Shown piece after piece: positions 24,401-33,308 of a stretch of 64,000 nucleotides of DNA; within the stretch, counting starts at the first letter, position 1; each line of letters begins with the position of its first letter. The notes beneath the pieces are model-generated. The model saw only the letters and a list, made by a program, of their open reading frames with translations, was not told the DNA's origin and did not search any database. The stretch covers positions 77,602,934 to 77,666,933 of the forward strand of contig OX439046.1 in NCBI GenBank assembly GCA_949317995.1, written 5' to 3'. Source of the DNA: Acholoe squamosa (taxonomy: Eukaryota; Annelida; Polychaeta; Phyllodocida; Polynoidae). Both the position numbers and the translations under genes were made by a program.

Positions 24401-27209
24401 ATGAATAATGCAAAGTGTACCTTGAATTTCCGCGGAAACATTTTGCATGGAGCGACATTTTGCATATAACAGTTGCATTTTGAATTTTGTAACAAGCTAG
24501 TTAGTTTCGTATTTAGGTATGGTTATTAGAAGTTTTACGACAAAAGAATGATTGAGCTAGTTAAATAACATTATGCTATGAATTTTTGATGTATATAGAA
24601 GAGAAATGCCATGTTTAAAAAGGAAAGATTCCCATGCATAACACTTAATACGAAACTAAGCGCCTGAAAATTGCAGCTAGCTCCCAACCAACCCGAGCAA
24701 GCCAATATGGCAGACAACAAGAAAGCGAATGACTCGGCATCTTCAAAATCATTAAATATTGTTGTGATTCTTGATCTAAAATCAAATTCATCCCTTAGAG
24801 CCATGGCATAAATGCAAATGTTAACTCACAGTGAATAATTTTGCATCGTATTCCCCAAGGGGTAGCTGTCCCGTATTCAACGAGGCCTTGACATTTGCTT
24901 ATTTATCCAAAAACACCAACCAGTTCTTTTAGAAGATTGTGCATTCACTGCTGCAAAAGTCTCCCAATTACAGCATTTGTGTATACATGCATTTTCACAT
25001 TCTTCAATCATCTTTTATTAGATACATGACTCGCTACTTTCCCGCGGTCTGCTCTAGTGGGGGCGGGGGTGAGGGCAGCTGGATGTGGGACTGGGTTACC
25101 CAGTGGTGTGAAGGGGCAGGGGCAGGGGTCTTGGAACAAAATATTGTTTTAGGCCAGGTCACACTGGCCTTACAAAACACAATAGTTCTGCAACAATTAT
25201 CTTGCTGAGGAAGACTGCAAACTGTGCAGTAGTGACGGAACTATGCCTATGGAAGAGGTGGGGGCTGTTCTGCGATGGGTTACCTAGACCATTCCTTTTT
25301 TTCCGGTGGTGATTACTAAAATCTTAATTACTCATAATCGACCCTTGCTTAGGGAGATTTTCCCCAGAGTGACCCTTACCTAGGGAGACTTCCCACAAGT
25401 ATACCCTTACTTAGGTAGATTTAGGATTGACAATACTAATTTTCATGATATGTTTGATCTGAAAAAAAAATGGCGGACATCTACAAAATATTCTATTACT
25501 TGTTGTCATGCTATCTGCGAGGGTATGCATGTATCAAAGATAGGTTTTCTGTTCAATACACATTGAATCTAAAAAATGATTAGATTGGAATTATGAAAAA
25601 GGTATTTGAAATCCTCAAAACATTAATTTAAATAACATTTGGGAGAAAAATCAAGTTAACTTTGAGAGAAGTACATGGTTTTATCTACCCTGTGCCTATA
25701 GAAGTACATGGTTTACTCTACCCTGTACCTATAGAAGTACATGGTTTTCTCTACCCTGTGCCTATAGTAGTACATGGTTTACTCTACCCTGTGCCTATAG
25801 AAGTACATGGTTTTCTCTACCCTGTGCCTATAGAAGTACATGGTTTTCTCTACCCTGTGCCTATAGAAGTACATGGTTTACTCTACCCTGTGCCTATAGA
25901 AGTACATGGTTTTATCTACCCTGTGCCTATAGAAGTACATGGTTTTCTCTACCCTGTGCCTTTAGAAGTACATGGTTTACTCTACCCTGTGCCTATAGAA
26001 GTACATGGTTTTCTCTACCCTGTGCCTATAGAAGTACATGGTTTTATCTACCCTGTGCCTATAGAAGTACATGGTTTTCTCTACCCTGTGTCTATAGAAG
26101 TACATGGTTTTATCTACCCTGTGCCTATAGAAGTACATGGTTTTCTCTACCCTGTGCCTTTAGAAGTACATGGTTTACTCTACCCTGTGCCTATAGAAGT
26201 ACATGGTTTTCTCTACCCTGTGCCTATAGAAGTACATGGTTTTATCTACCCTGTGCCTATAGTAGTACATGTTTTTATCTACCCTGTGCCTATAGAAGTA
26301 CATGGTTTACTCTACCCTGTGCCTATAGAAGTACATGGTTTTATCTACACTGTGCCTATAGAAGTACATGGTTTTATCTACCCTGTGCCTATAGTAGTAC
26401 ATGTTTTTATCTACCCTGTGCCTATAGAAGTACATGGTTTTATCTACACTGTGCCTATAGAAGTACATGGTTTTATCTACCCTGTGCCTATAGTAGTACA
26501 TGTTTTTATCTACCCTGTTCCTATAGAAGTACATGGTTTTCTCTACCCTGTGCCTATAGAAGTACATGGTTTTATCTACCCTGTGCCTATAGAAGTACAT
26601 GGTTTTCTCCAGCCTGTGCCTATAGAAGTACATGGTTTTCTCTACCCTGTGCCTATAGTAGTACATGGTTTTATCTACCCTGTGCCTATATGGGTATAAA
26701 GTCATGCTCATGAGGCTTGTGATGGAGGGGTTTAGAAAAGTGACATTTGTGACACAGGGGTTTTAGAAAATGACTGACGGTGACAACTTCAAAGGTTCCC
26801 AGTACATTAGCATGTACCCCTCCAGTCCAAATATCAAGGACAGGAGGGCCCTCAGAGTGAAATAAGATCCCTGGAGGCTCTGAGGGAGTCCCTTACAAAA
26901 CGAGGACCTGCGCGAGAGAGCAGGGCTCAGTTATTGTAAGCGAGTACAGGTCTGTGCATATTGAACAAGGTATCAGAGCTGGATATTCAGGCTACAATAC
27001 CACAACTCAGCTTACAGATATTTCTGTCTAATTCATAGAATGATGCAAATTGACAAAAACAGAGTTTAAAAAAACAAAGACAAAACAAAGATGGCCCAGA
27101 ACCCATAAATTGAATAAAGTAAATGAAATAACTTACCATTAGAAAGTAGAATATCAAAAGTGTTAAAACTGAGTATAATAATTATTATGTGTATCCCAGT
27201 AGCAGCCAT
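18913..27209 (-). CDS. Predicted secreted protein with four LDL-receptor class A repeats (221 aa, four coding exons)
   Basis: Exons 27209-27137, 20998-20906, 19969-19829 and 19271-18913 join in one frame; all three introns are phase 1, as is usual for LDLa modules. The product starts with a hydrophobic signal peptide ([18 protein letters not shown]). A short acidic Cys-containing segment follows (26-55, ending [13 protein letters not shown]). Then come LDLa repeats at about 59-96, 105-138, 144-178 and 183-217, each with six Cys and the Ca2+-binding acidic box (e.g. [22 protein letters not shown]). There is no membrane segment or GPI-like tail, so it is probably secreted. LDLa modules bind ligands through Ca2+-stabilised loops; the ligand here is unknown. 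The order of exons is inferred from splice sites and phase, and exon 2 has rival copies. Confidence 0.8.
19340..19695. repeat. 21-bp minisatellite in LDLa intron 3
   Basis: About 16 degenerate copies of TTTTGTAAGGCAATGTCCTA with alternating tails (gtcaaagtcc, gtcacagtcc). It sits between the last two exons. Confidence 0.9.
19829..19969 (-). CDS. LDLa gene exon 3: LDLa repeat 1
   Basis: A symmetric 1-1 exon of 141 nt: acceptor TTCTAACAG|CC and donor ATCCCAG|GTAGAA. It encodes [20 protein letters not shown] and then [15 protein letters not shown], a complete LDLa. An alternative acceptor eight bases in (CCCTGCAG|TGT) would be phase 0 and would not match exon 2. Confidence 0.85.
19975..20632. 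repeat. Intronic tandem repeat next to exon 3, built from splice-site-like words
   Basis: Mixed 21-bp units (AAGTATGAGAGGTTTTACTGT) and about 29-bp units carrying CTGCAGGGCTGCAAGTATCA. On the gene's strand these read as repeated TTGCAGCCCTGCAG and ACTTACAG words, copying the sequence around exon 3's own acceptor. The array starts within about 10 bp of that exon. Confidence 0.85.
20906..20998 (-). CDS. LDLa gene exon 2: acidic linker
   Basis: The acceptor is GTTTTACTGCAG|GG and the donor CATGAAT|GTAAGC, giving 93 nt, phase 1 on both sides. It encodes [20 protein letters not shown] then [10 protein letters not shown]. It joins exon 1 (ends AATG) as SNG|K and exon 3 as E|S|LQC. It is the only one of several similar copies with a usable donor. 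Confidence 0.7.
21055..21118 (-). pseudogene. Exon-2-like copy b
   Basis: Minus strand TAATGCAG|GG then [20 protein letters not shown] and a TAA. It is offset exactly 120 bp from exon 2. The true donor is missing and the copy runs into a stop. Confidence 0.7.
21306..21400 (+). mobile_element. 3' tail of a non-LTR element or derived SINE
   Basis: The segment ending TGTCGAAATGGCGTTAAACA tctattactcactcactcact has the same logic as the tail of the LINE at 2500-2573 (TGACGTGCCATAAAACACTA actaacta). A tetranucleotide run terminates each. The upstream limit is uncertain. Confidence 0.5.
21435..21478. repeat. (TA)n microsatellite
   Basis: Twenty-two TA dinucleotides in intron 1 of the LDLa gene. 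Confidence 0.97.
21530..21589 (-). pseudogene. Exon-2-like copy c
   Basis: Minus strand TTTTACTGCAG|GG then [20 protein letters not shown] and a stop. The acceptor is kept and the donor lost. Confidence 0.65.
21652..21716 (-). pseudogene. Exon-2-like copy d
   Basis: Minus strand TTTTACTGCAG|GG then [20 protein letters not shown] and a stop. It is identical to exon 2 for the first 17 residues, so it is a recent copy. A further, shorter relative (NVVDEDTV) lies at about 21806-21838 and another at about 21186-21230. Confidence 0.7.
22204..22247. repeat. Hairpin: 14-bp perfect inverted repeat
   Basis: TCCTGTATTACCCC and GGGGTAATACAGGA are separated by 16 nt. A near-identical hairpin occurs at 23120-23168. 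Confidence 0.85.
22432..22480. repeat. Hairpin: 23-bp inverted repeat with 2-nt loop
   Basis: The arms centre on TATAGCTGTGGTGG and CCACCACAGCTATA, followed by CCATTTT and AAAATG, with two mismatches. Confidence 0.85.
22876..23119. mobile_element. MITE-like element with internal TTTAGGTCGTCA repeats
   Basis: Ends CACTGAAAACCTG and CAGGTTTTCTGTG form a terminal inverted repeat. The interior has about seven degenerate copies of TTTAGGTCGTCA spaced roughly 25-30 bp apart. No coding frame. Confidence 0.55.
23120..23168. repeat. Hairpin, second copy
   Basis: TGTCCTGTATTACCC and GGGTAATACAGGACA flank a loop of about 19 nt. Same stem as 22204-22247 with an unrelated loop. Confidence 0.85.
23170..24172. 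other. No gene recognised (LDLa intron 1)
   Basis: No coding, RNA or clear transposon signal. A G-run of about 10 occurs near 24119. Confidence 0.45.
24173..24459. repeat. About 30-bp inverted repeat, 230-bp loop
   Basis: The left arm ends CCATGCAAAATGTTTCC (to about 24203). The right arm, GGAAACATTTTGCATGG followed by AGCGACATT, is its reverse complement with few changes. Possibly the ends of a small transposon. Confidence 0.65.
24460..25662. other. No gene recognised (LDLa intron 1)
   Basis: AT-rich unique sequence. No supported feature. Confidence 0.45.
25663..26693. repeat. 33-bp minisatellite, about 31 copies
   Basis: Units run GTACATGGTTTTATCTACCC followed by TGTGCCTATAGAA. Because 33 is divisible by 3, one plus frame reads an 11-residue repeat ([11 protein letters not shown]) for over 340 codons. 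Variation (tttatc/tttctc/ttactc) changes amino acids freely, so there is no sign of coding constraint. It lies within LDLa intron 1. Confidence 0.97.
27137..27209 (-). CDS. LDLa gene exon 1: signal peptide
   Basis: The start gtcaccATGG at 27209 is a strong Kozak context. The exon gives 24 residues with an Ile-rich hydrophobic core and ends TCTAATG|GTAAGT, a near-perfect donor in phase 1. The cleavage site would fall near the exon junction. Confidence 0.7.
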
Positions 27210-27324
27210 GGTGACTGTAGTGTTTAGTCTGTGTGTGTAACTGTTGTACAGTAAAGCTCTGTGACCTGCCTGTCTCTGCCCTCCTCTCACTCTAACTAGA
27301 CACTAATAACCCTGTACACTTACC

Positions 27325-27333
27325 CTATATATT
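27325..27333 (-). promoter_or_regulatory. TATA-like box upstream of LDLa exon 1
   Basis: Minus strand reads CAATATATAGGG about 118 nt upstream of the ATG, leaving room for a 5' UTR of about 85-90 nt. No other ATG is seen between it and the start. Confidence 0.35.
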
Positions 27334-27559
27334 GGCACCAAGGCCAACACAATTAGGCTACTTGTGTTTTATGTACACCCCCCCCCATATCATGTAGACT
27401 CATGTATAATTTGAAGTTGTTCTCACATCCGAATTTACCAGCCTCGTCTCCCATCATCTACACAGTCTTATCACAATACCTGTAAGGCACACCCGATTTG
27501 AAAGGAAAGGTATGGCCTGGGCACACCTTAGCACATTAGTACTGTTTATGTTATAATAT

Positions 27560-27779
27560 TGTAGGGGCAGTAATTCACCGTACCCAGTGTCAGACCCCCA
27601 GGGGCGGGTCTCCGGGTAATCACTGCCCCCTAGTGTGTATCATACCGATCCAGGTGTGGTTGGAAGGTGAGAACGTCAGACCAGGTGAAAGTAGCTCATA
27701 GGTAGAGCAGCCGCTTCGAAGTTGGAGGGCCCCGTGTTCAAGTCCCGGTTTCTCCAGAACATTTTCACCAACCTCTACA
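27560..27779 (+). mobile_element. TIR element with internal tRNA-like module (single copy)
   Basis: Ends TGTAGGGG and CCTCTACA are inverted, flanked on both sides by ATAT (27556-27559 and 27780-27783). Inside are a 5' hairpin (TAGGGGCAGT... pairing with ...CACTGCCCCCTA), a GATCCAGG...GAACGTCAG segment, and a tRNA-like module at 27684-27756. The same layout recurs at 58833-59950 in the opposite orientation. Confidence 0.75.
27684..27756 (+). other. tRNA-like sequence with A and B boxes (degenerate)
   Basis: 73 nt that fold into a cloverleaf-like shape: D arm GTAGCTCATAGGTAGAGC, anticodon loop TTCGAAG (anticodon CGA), T arm with GTTCAAGTCCC and terminal CCA-like TCTCCA. The acceptor stem has a mismatch and the anticodon stem is poor. 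A CGA serine tRNA would need a long variable arm, which is absent. It is best read as part of a transposable element. Confidence 0.55.
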
Positions 27780-27837
27780 ATATCCTTGCCTAAAGATGAA
27801 CCAATGGAGCAAGATACACCAATACAGTGTAGTCAAC

Positions 27838-28765
27838 ATGATGCACCAATACAGCATGATGCACTAATGCAGCATGATGCACGAATGCAGCATGATGCAC
27901 CAACAGAGCATGATGCACCAATACAACATGATGCACCAATACAGCATGATGCACCAATACAGCATGATGCACTGGTGCAGCATGATGCACCGGTACAGCA
28001 TGATGCACCAATACAGCATGATGCACCAATGCAGCATGATGCACCAATGCAGCATGATGCACCAATCACAGCATGATGCACCAGTGCAACATGATGCACC
28101 AATACAGCATGATGCACCAATACAGCATGATGCACAAATACAGCATGATGCACCAATGCAGCATGATGCATGAATGCAGCATGATGCACCAATACAGCAT
28201 GATGCACCAATGCAGCATGATGCACCAATACAGCATGATGCACCAATACAACATGATGCACCAATACAGCATGATGCACCAACACAGCATGATGCACTGG
28301 TGCATCATGCTGTATTAGTGCATCATGCTGTACCGGTGCATCATGCTGCAGTGGTGCATCATGCTGTATTGGTGCATCATGCTGTATTGGTGCATCATCA
28401 TGCTGTATTGGTGCATCATGCTGTACCGGTGCATCATGCTGCACCAATGCATCATGCTGTATTGGTGCATCATGCTGCATTGGTGCATCATGCTGTATTG
28501 GTGCATCATGCTGTGTTGGTGCATCATGCTGCTTTGGTGCATCATGCTGTATTGGTGCATCATGCTGTATTGGTGCATCATGCTGTATTGGTGCATCATG
28601 CTGTGTTGGTGCATCATGCTGCTTTGGTGCATCATGCTGCATTGGTGCATCATGCTGTATTGGTGCATCATGCTGTATTAGTGCATCATGCTGTACTGGT
28701 GCATCATGCTGCACCAGTGCATCATGCTGTATTGGTGCATCATGCTCTATTGGTGCATCATGCTA
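27838..28765. repeat. Head-to-head (palindromic) 18-bp minisatellite
   Basis: The first arm (about 27838-28295) is about 25 copies of CAATACAGCATGATGCAC. The second arm (about 28297-28765) is the reverse complement, GTGCATCATGCTGTATTG. The switch is at gatgcactggtgcatc near 28296. Single-unit variants (CAATGCAGC, CGAATGCAGC, CTGGTGCAGC) occur in both arms. Long open frames on both strands follow from the 18-bp period. Confidence 0.97.
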
Positions 28766-29068
28766 GGAAAGAAAATTAGTAAGAAATTGCCATCTAACAC
28801 TTATATGCTTAATGATAAAGGCCTACTTCTTTGATATAAACATCTAACATGCTTTTCCTTTTATTCATATCCCTGCATCATAAATAGGATAATAATTATG
28901 TCTATTGTGTTTGTGCTATTCATGGGGGTGGTGGGTAATAGTCCAGTGACAGTAAAAATGGCATTGTGAGACCTAAATTGGATGCTGTGTGTGATTGGTC
29001 ATGTCACCCTAGTCAGGACAGTGAGAGGGGAGTTCCCGTAATGGCTCGTGTAAGCGCCAGGGTCTAAA
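28766..29068. other. No gene recognised
   Basis: AT-rich unique sequence. Confidence 0.45.
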
Positions 29069-29255
29069 ATAAGGGAGTCGTCATTATTTATCAACAGGAG
29101 GAGGAGGGTGGTGGGTATAACAACTTTTGACCCCTCGTGAATGGGGGCATGAAAAAATGACCCCATTTTTAGCAAAACGTCTGTGCTACTATAGATCAAA
29201 GAGGGGCATGAAAATTTTCTGTGCCTCACCAACCTCCCTTGATGGCCACTCCCTA
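29069..29255. mobile_element. MITE with AGGGAGTSG termini (copy 1)
   Basis: Begins AGGGAGTCGTCATTATTTATCAACAGG and ends TGATGGCCACTCCCT. Its relative at 38306-38563 has GGGAGTGGTCATTA and TGATAAATAATGACCACTGCC ends. The interior of both has short blocks of the GGGGCATGAAAA / GAGGGGTCAAAA type. Confidence 0.6.
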
Positions 29256-29411
29256 AGCACTGATCACAAATAAGCACTGGTCTCAAAAAAGAACTGAGGT
29301 GATGGGGTATGAAATAAATCTTACCATAATTGCTTCAAATTAAGGTAAGATTAAGGGCTGTTAATCTTACCTTGGATCCTGCTAAAAGCTCAAATTCCTC
29401 TTAAAATGGGC

Positions 29412-30215
29412 CTCAATCCATCTCTGCCTGCCTCCCTGCCTGCCTGCCTTCATCCCTGCCTGCCTCCCTCCCTCCCTACATCTCTGCCTGCCTTCCTGCC
29501 TGTCTGCCTCCCTCAATCTCAGCCTGCCTGCCTGCCTGCCTTCCTTCCTCCACTGTCTGCCTGCATCCTTCCTTCCTCCCTGTCTGCCTGCCTGCCTACA
29601 TCTCTGCCTGCTTGCCTCCCTCCCTCCATTTTTGCCTGCCCACTTGCCTCCCCTCTCTGCTGGTCTCCCTGCCTGCCTGCCTCCCTCTGCCTGCCTGCCT
29701 GTCTCCCTGCCTGTCTCCCTGCCTCCCCTCTCTCCCTGCCTGCCTCCCCTCTCTGCCAGGCTGTCTCTCTGTCTGCCTCCCTCCATCTCAGCCTGCCTGC
29801 CTTCCTTCCTTCCTCCCCTGTCTGCCTGCCTCCTTCCTTCCTACCTGCCTCCATCTCTGCCTGCCTCCATCCCTGCCTGAGTCCCTACCTCCCTGCCTGC
29901 CTCTCTCCCTGCTGCTTGCCTCCCTCCTTGCCTACCTACCTCCCTCCCTGCCTGCCTGCCTCACTCCTTGCCTACCTCCCTGCCAACGTCCCCTCTCTCC
30001 CTGCCTCCTGCCTGCCTGCCTCCCTCTCTGCCTGTCTCCCTGCCTGCCTCTCCCCTGCCTTCCTGCCTCCCTTCCCTGCCTGCCTCCCTTGCTGCCTGCC
30101 TGCCCCCTGCCTGCCTGCCTACTTGTCTGCCTGCCTGCCTGCCCACGTGCCTACTTGCTACTATCTCCCAATCACCCCCTGCCTATCCCTGCCTGCCTGT
30201 CCTATACCCTGTCTG
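29412..30215. repeat. Low-complexity CTGCC/CTCCC polypyrimidine tract
   Basis: About 800 bp composed almost wholly of CTGCCTGC, CTCCCTCC and ATCCCTGCC words. The plus strand is about 80-90% pyrimidine. Leu/Pro/Cys-rich and Arg/Gly-rich open frames on the two strands are compositional. Confidence 0.95.
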
Positions 30216-30218
30216 CAT

Positions 30219-30311
30219 ATGAGGGAGACACATTAATGTGGATAAAACTGTTTAGGTCCCTGATAGCTCTATATTATGAGGGAGACACATTGATGTGGAT
30301 AAAACTGTTTT
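30219..30311. repeat. 57-bp tandem duplication
   Basis: ATGAGGGAGACACATT followed by GATGTGGATAAAACTGTTT occurs twice, 57 bp apart, directly after the polypyrimidine tract. Confidence 0.85.
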
Positions 30312-31609
30312 TAGTGAGGAGCTTTCCCCCCTCATTAATACTCACAAACTACTCCGCCTGAACACACTCACAATGCAGGCCCTATTCAACAGCCCCCCTT
30401 CTCTCAAAACTGTCCAAATTCTCCTCTATCATTATGAATGATTTCAGACCTGAGGGTAAGACTGCTAGGACAGCAGTGAGCACTAAAGTCAAAACTCGAG
30501 AGAAAAAAAGCTAAATACCCTGTAGAAAAGCTGGTGCTAGAACTAATTACATGTCCTGTACATCATGTGTATCATTGTTAGACTACATGTCAAACCCGGT
30601 GCTCATCATATCTCATGTATTTTTTCTATGTGCTGTTTTGATATCTAAACTTTTGGCTGGTTATTTTATATACTTCTAGCTCGCACATTGTCACTGCCAA
30701 AGAGCTGCAGGTTCTCTCAGTTTTAGAATATGTGCACCACAAAATTTGTCCCTTGACAGTCTTTGTTGCTGACTAGCCATAGCATGTGTATTCACTATTC
30801 TATTAATTGTATTCACATTATGATACACAGTGTCCTGTATGGTGCCTCAATTGTTCAGCTGTATTCTGTATAAGATTGAGTTACAGACCTGTAAATGTAT
30901 ACTTAGTATATTATCACTGATTCTAGTCTGATAGACATGCATGTATAAACAAGTCACTTAGTCATTTTGATATTTTGTGTTTCAACATTACTGTCACTAT
31001 TCTCCTTATGTATCAGTGTTGCCATTGTAACTATCGGCCACATCCGATCTCTCTCCTCCTGTTCCTTTGCCTCCTGTGAGGCCGTGAATAAAATGAATTA
31101 GGTCCCTGATACCTCCTGCTCCCTGCAGTACTCATGTATACCTGTAGGTGGCAGCAGCTACTTCCTGTCAGTCACGTGGTGTTTACATTGTGAGCAGGAC
31201 AACATGACTATGGCACAGACAGATTCCCCTGTAGTACCTACTGTATACATGTAGTACAGGAGATGATACAGCATGATGGAGGACTATACATGAGTGAGTA
31301 GACAGCCCAGGGGTGCATGGTCTATGTGTGTGTGTATACACGGCCTACATGAGGCCTGTACAGGCTGTAGTAGCACAGTAAGTGTGTGCATATAGAGGGA
31401 GGACGTATGGTGTAGTGCCACGTCTAGTAGTGTATGGAGGGTGGATGATGACATATTTATAGCACTTACTCACATTACACTTACACCACCTGTGTACTGT
31501 GCTGTTAACACACACTCAGAGTCAGACAGGAGGAGAGGAGGCATGCTCTATAAAGGATATATACAGTGTAATAGTGGTAGGAAACCTGTGAATGCCACAT
31601 ACTCATAAG
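30312..31609. other. No gene recognised
   Basis: Unique AT-rich sequence. No exon or structural feature supported. Confidence 0.45.
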
Positions 31610-32488
31610 GTTAACTCCGCATGTCAGCTGCAATTTAAGTTACCAATTGTTATAAGCTGCCTTGACTACGGCTGTGAGATATGGGGCATCACTAAGGGAA
31701 ATTAGGTGGGGAAACTAGAGTCCATACACCTAAGGTACTTAAAATCTATGCTAAGTGTTAGGAAGCAGACAACAACAGCTGCAGGATATGCTGATACAGG
31801 GAGGGTACCGCTAAAAGTGCAATGGAAAATTCGAGAACTCAGGTACTGGGAAATAATTGTAAATCTCCAGGAGTCACACATATTACATAAATGCTATAGG
31901 AAACTTACTTTGCTTGAAACTGGTGGTCAGATTAATTGGTGTAGTAATGTTAAAGACTTGTTGAACTCACTGTGTGAGCGATTTACTCAGCTCTGGGTAG
32001 AACAGGCAACTTGTGATGACCCTAAAGCTTTAACTGCTGTAACTGAACCGATAAATAGGAAGTATATAGAAAAAATAATGAATGAAATAACATCAGCTGG
32101 TGAAGGGAAAAAACTAAGAACATACAAAATATTCAAAACTGAGTTTAAACTTGAAAGTTATCTACCCTGTATCCCTAACCAAGCGCACCATGCAGCGTTA
32201 GCTCGGTTCAGACTCAGCTCTCACAACCTGGGTATAGAAACAGGAAGGCATTGTGAGCCTCCAAAACCTGTGTGTGATCGGATTTGTCTATATTGTTCTA
32301 GTGGCCATGTAGATGATGAAATTCATTTTCCCATCCAATGTGACTTTCATAGTGTATCAAAGCAATTGTTAGACAATGTTATGAATGAGAAAAACCAAAA
32401 CTATCAATTGAATGATATAGAGAAATTCACTTCTACTATGAACGGCATTGATATCGATTTCATCAAAGCTCTTGCCAAGTTTATGTAG
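31610..32488 (+). pseudogene. Decayed non-LTR retrotransposon, C-terminal fragment
   Basis: In the frame of the long open stretch 31706-32488, the preceding codons read CLDYGCEIWGITKGN and then a TAG at 31703. After it come KLESIHLRYLKSMLSVRKQT and a C-terminal Cys/His region (ICLYCSSGHVDDEIHF). YGCEIWG followed by a LRYLKSMLSVRK-type segment is the usual region after the RT domain in several invertebrate non-LTR elements. No RT catalytic motifs remain, and the copy is 5'-truncated with an in-frame stop. It differs from the LINE at 1-2573: no RNase H. Confidence 0.75.
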
Positions 32489-32887
32489 CATTGACAGGAA
32501 AATGGCCAAGAGAATTGAATAAGCACCTCTAAATAAGGGCCAGGGATGCAGGCAGTTTTAAATCTGTAAGTACCGGAGTGCTTAAACAAACCACTACATG
32601 GCCTGCATGTAGCATGGGGTCTTTGAATAAGCGCCCGGGGTAAAGGGTTCACTATGATTTAAGTTTAGTTAACTTATAAGCACTGGTGGTGAATAAGGGC
32701 CTAGGGGATTGCCTGGTTGAAATCAATGTGTGGCATGGCACGGTACTTTAATATACAGGCTGATATGGCATGGTATGGCTGTGGTGACAAAATAAAACGA
32801 GCCTTCGACTCAGTAAACATGAAAAGGAGGAAGTGCTTTGTCGAGGTACATTGAATGTTACACTCAAAGGGTCTTTTTATTTTTCAG
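32489..32887. other. RING gene upstream region
   Basis: Contains AATAAGSGCC-type fragments resembling the MITE at 33404-33560. It ends in a good 3' splice site (tttttatttttcag at 32874-32887), which suggests a non-coding 5' exon further upstream. Confidence 0.4.
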
Positions 32888-33005
32888 AAGCTTGCAACAT
32901 GACGGGGAATCCATGGAACCGATCACTTTGAATTTTTATTAGCGAGGAGGGAAATAGTGACATTGTTATAAACAAGGAAGGACAGTGCTCATATTACCTG
33001 TCAAG
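32888..33005 (+). promoter_or_regulatory. Predicted 5' UTR of RING gene, with short upstream ORFs
   Basis: Between the acceptor and the ATG are two overlapping short upstream ORFs: one of about 10 codons beginning ATGACGGGGAATCC and one beginning ATGGAACCGATC. Both end before the main start. They could dampen translation; this is inference. Confidence 0.35.
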
Positions 33006-33308
33006 ATGCTGCGTGCCATTTACCGCAGTTTGGGAGGCTCACAGAGTGCTCGCAGCCCAAATAATGAACAGGCAAGTGTGACACACGTGTATACCAATGA
33101 GAGTGACAATGATGTAGATAATACCAGTGCAGTCACACCCAGTGCTCCACTCCTGTCTGCTCAGGGCACACAGCGGCGCCGTCTGACGCGAGCTGAGGCA
33201 ATGGAGCGATTACGAGAGTTGCTCGAGTGTTCGATCTGCCTGGAGGAACTCAATGACCCCCGGGTACTTCCCTGTCACCACTCGTTCTGCCTTCCCTGCC
33301 TGCAGAAG
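33006..33308 (+). CDS. RING gene exon 1: N-terminus and first half of RING1
   Basis: ATG at 33006; donor CTGCAGAAG|GTATGT in phase 0. It encodes a polar, low-complexity N-terminus with TPSAPLL and the first six RING1 ligands (CSICLEELNDPRVLPCHHSF then CLPC). Confidence 0.85.

Noticed and set aside
25662-26699. 345-codon frame with an 11-residue repeat [11 protein letters not shown]
   Set aside because: 33-bp units keep any open frame open. Unit variants change amino acids freely and the array lies in an intron of the opposite-strand gene.
27786-28779. MMHQYS-, QHDAP- and HHAVLV-repeat proteins on both strands
   Set aside because: By-products of the palindromic 18-bp array; equally long frames on both strands mirror each other.
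29382-30361. Leu/Pro/Cys-rich (plus) and Arg/Gly-rich (minus) proteins
   Set aside because: Compositional frames in a polypyrimidine tract with no family motif.
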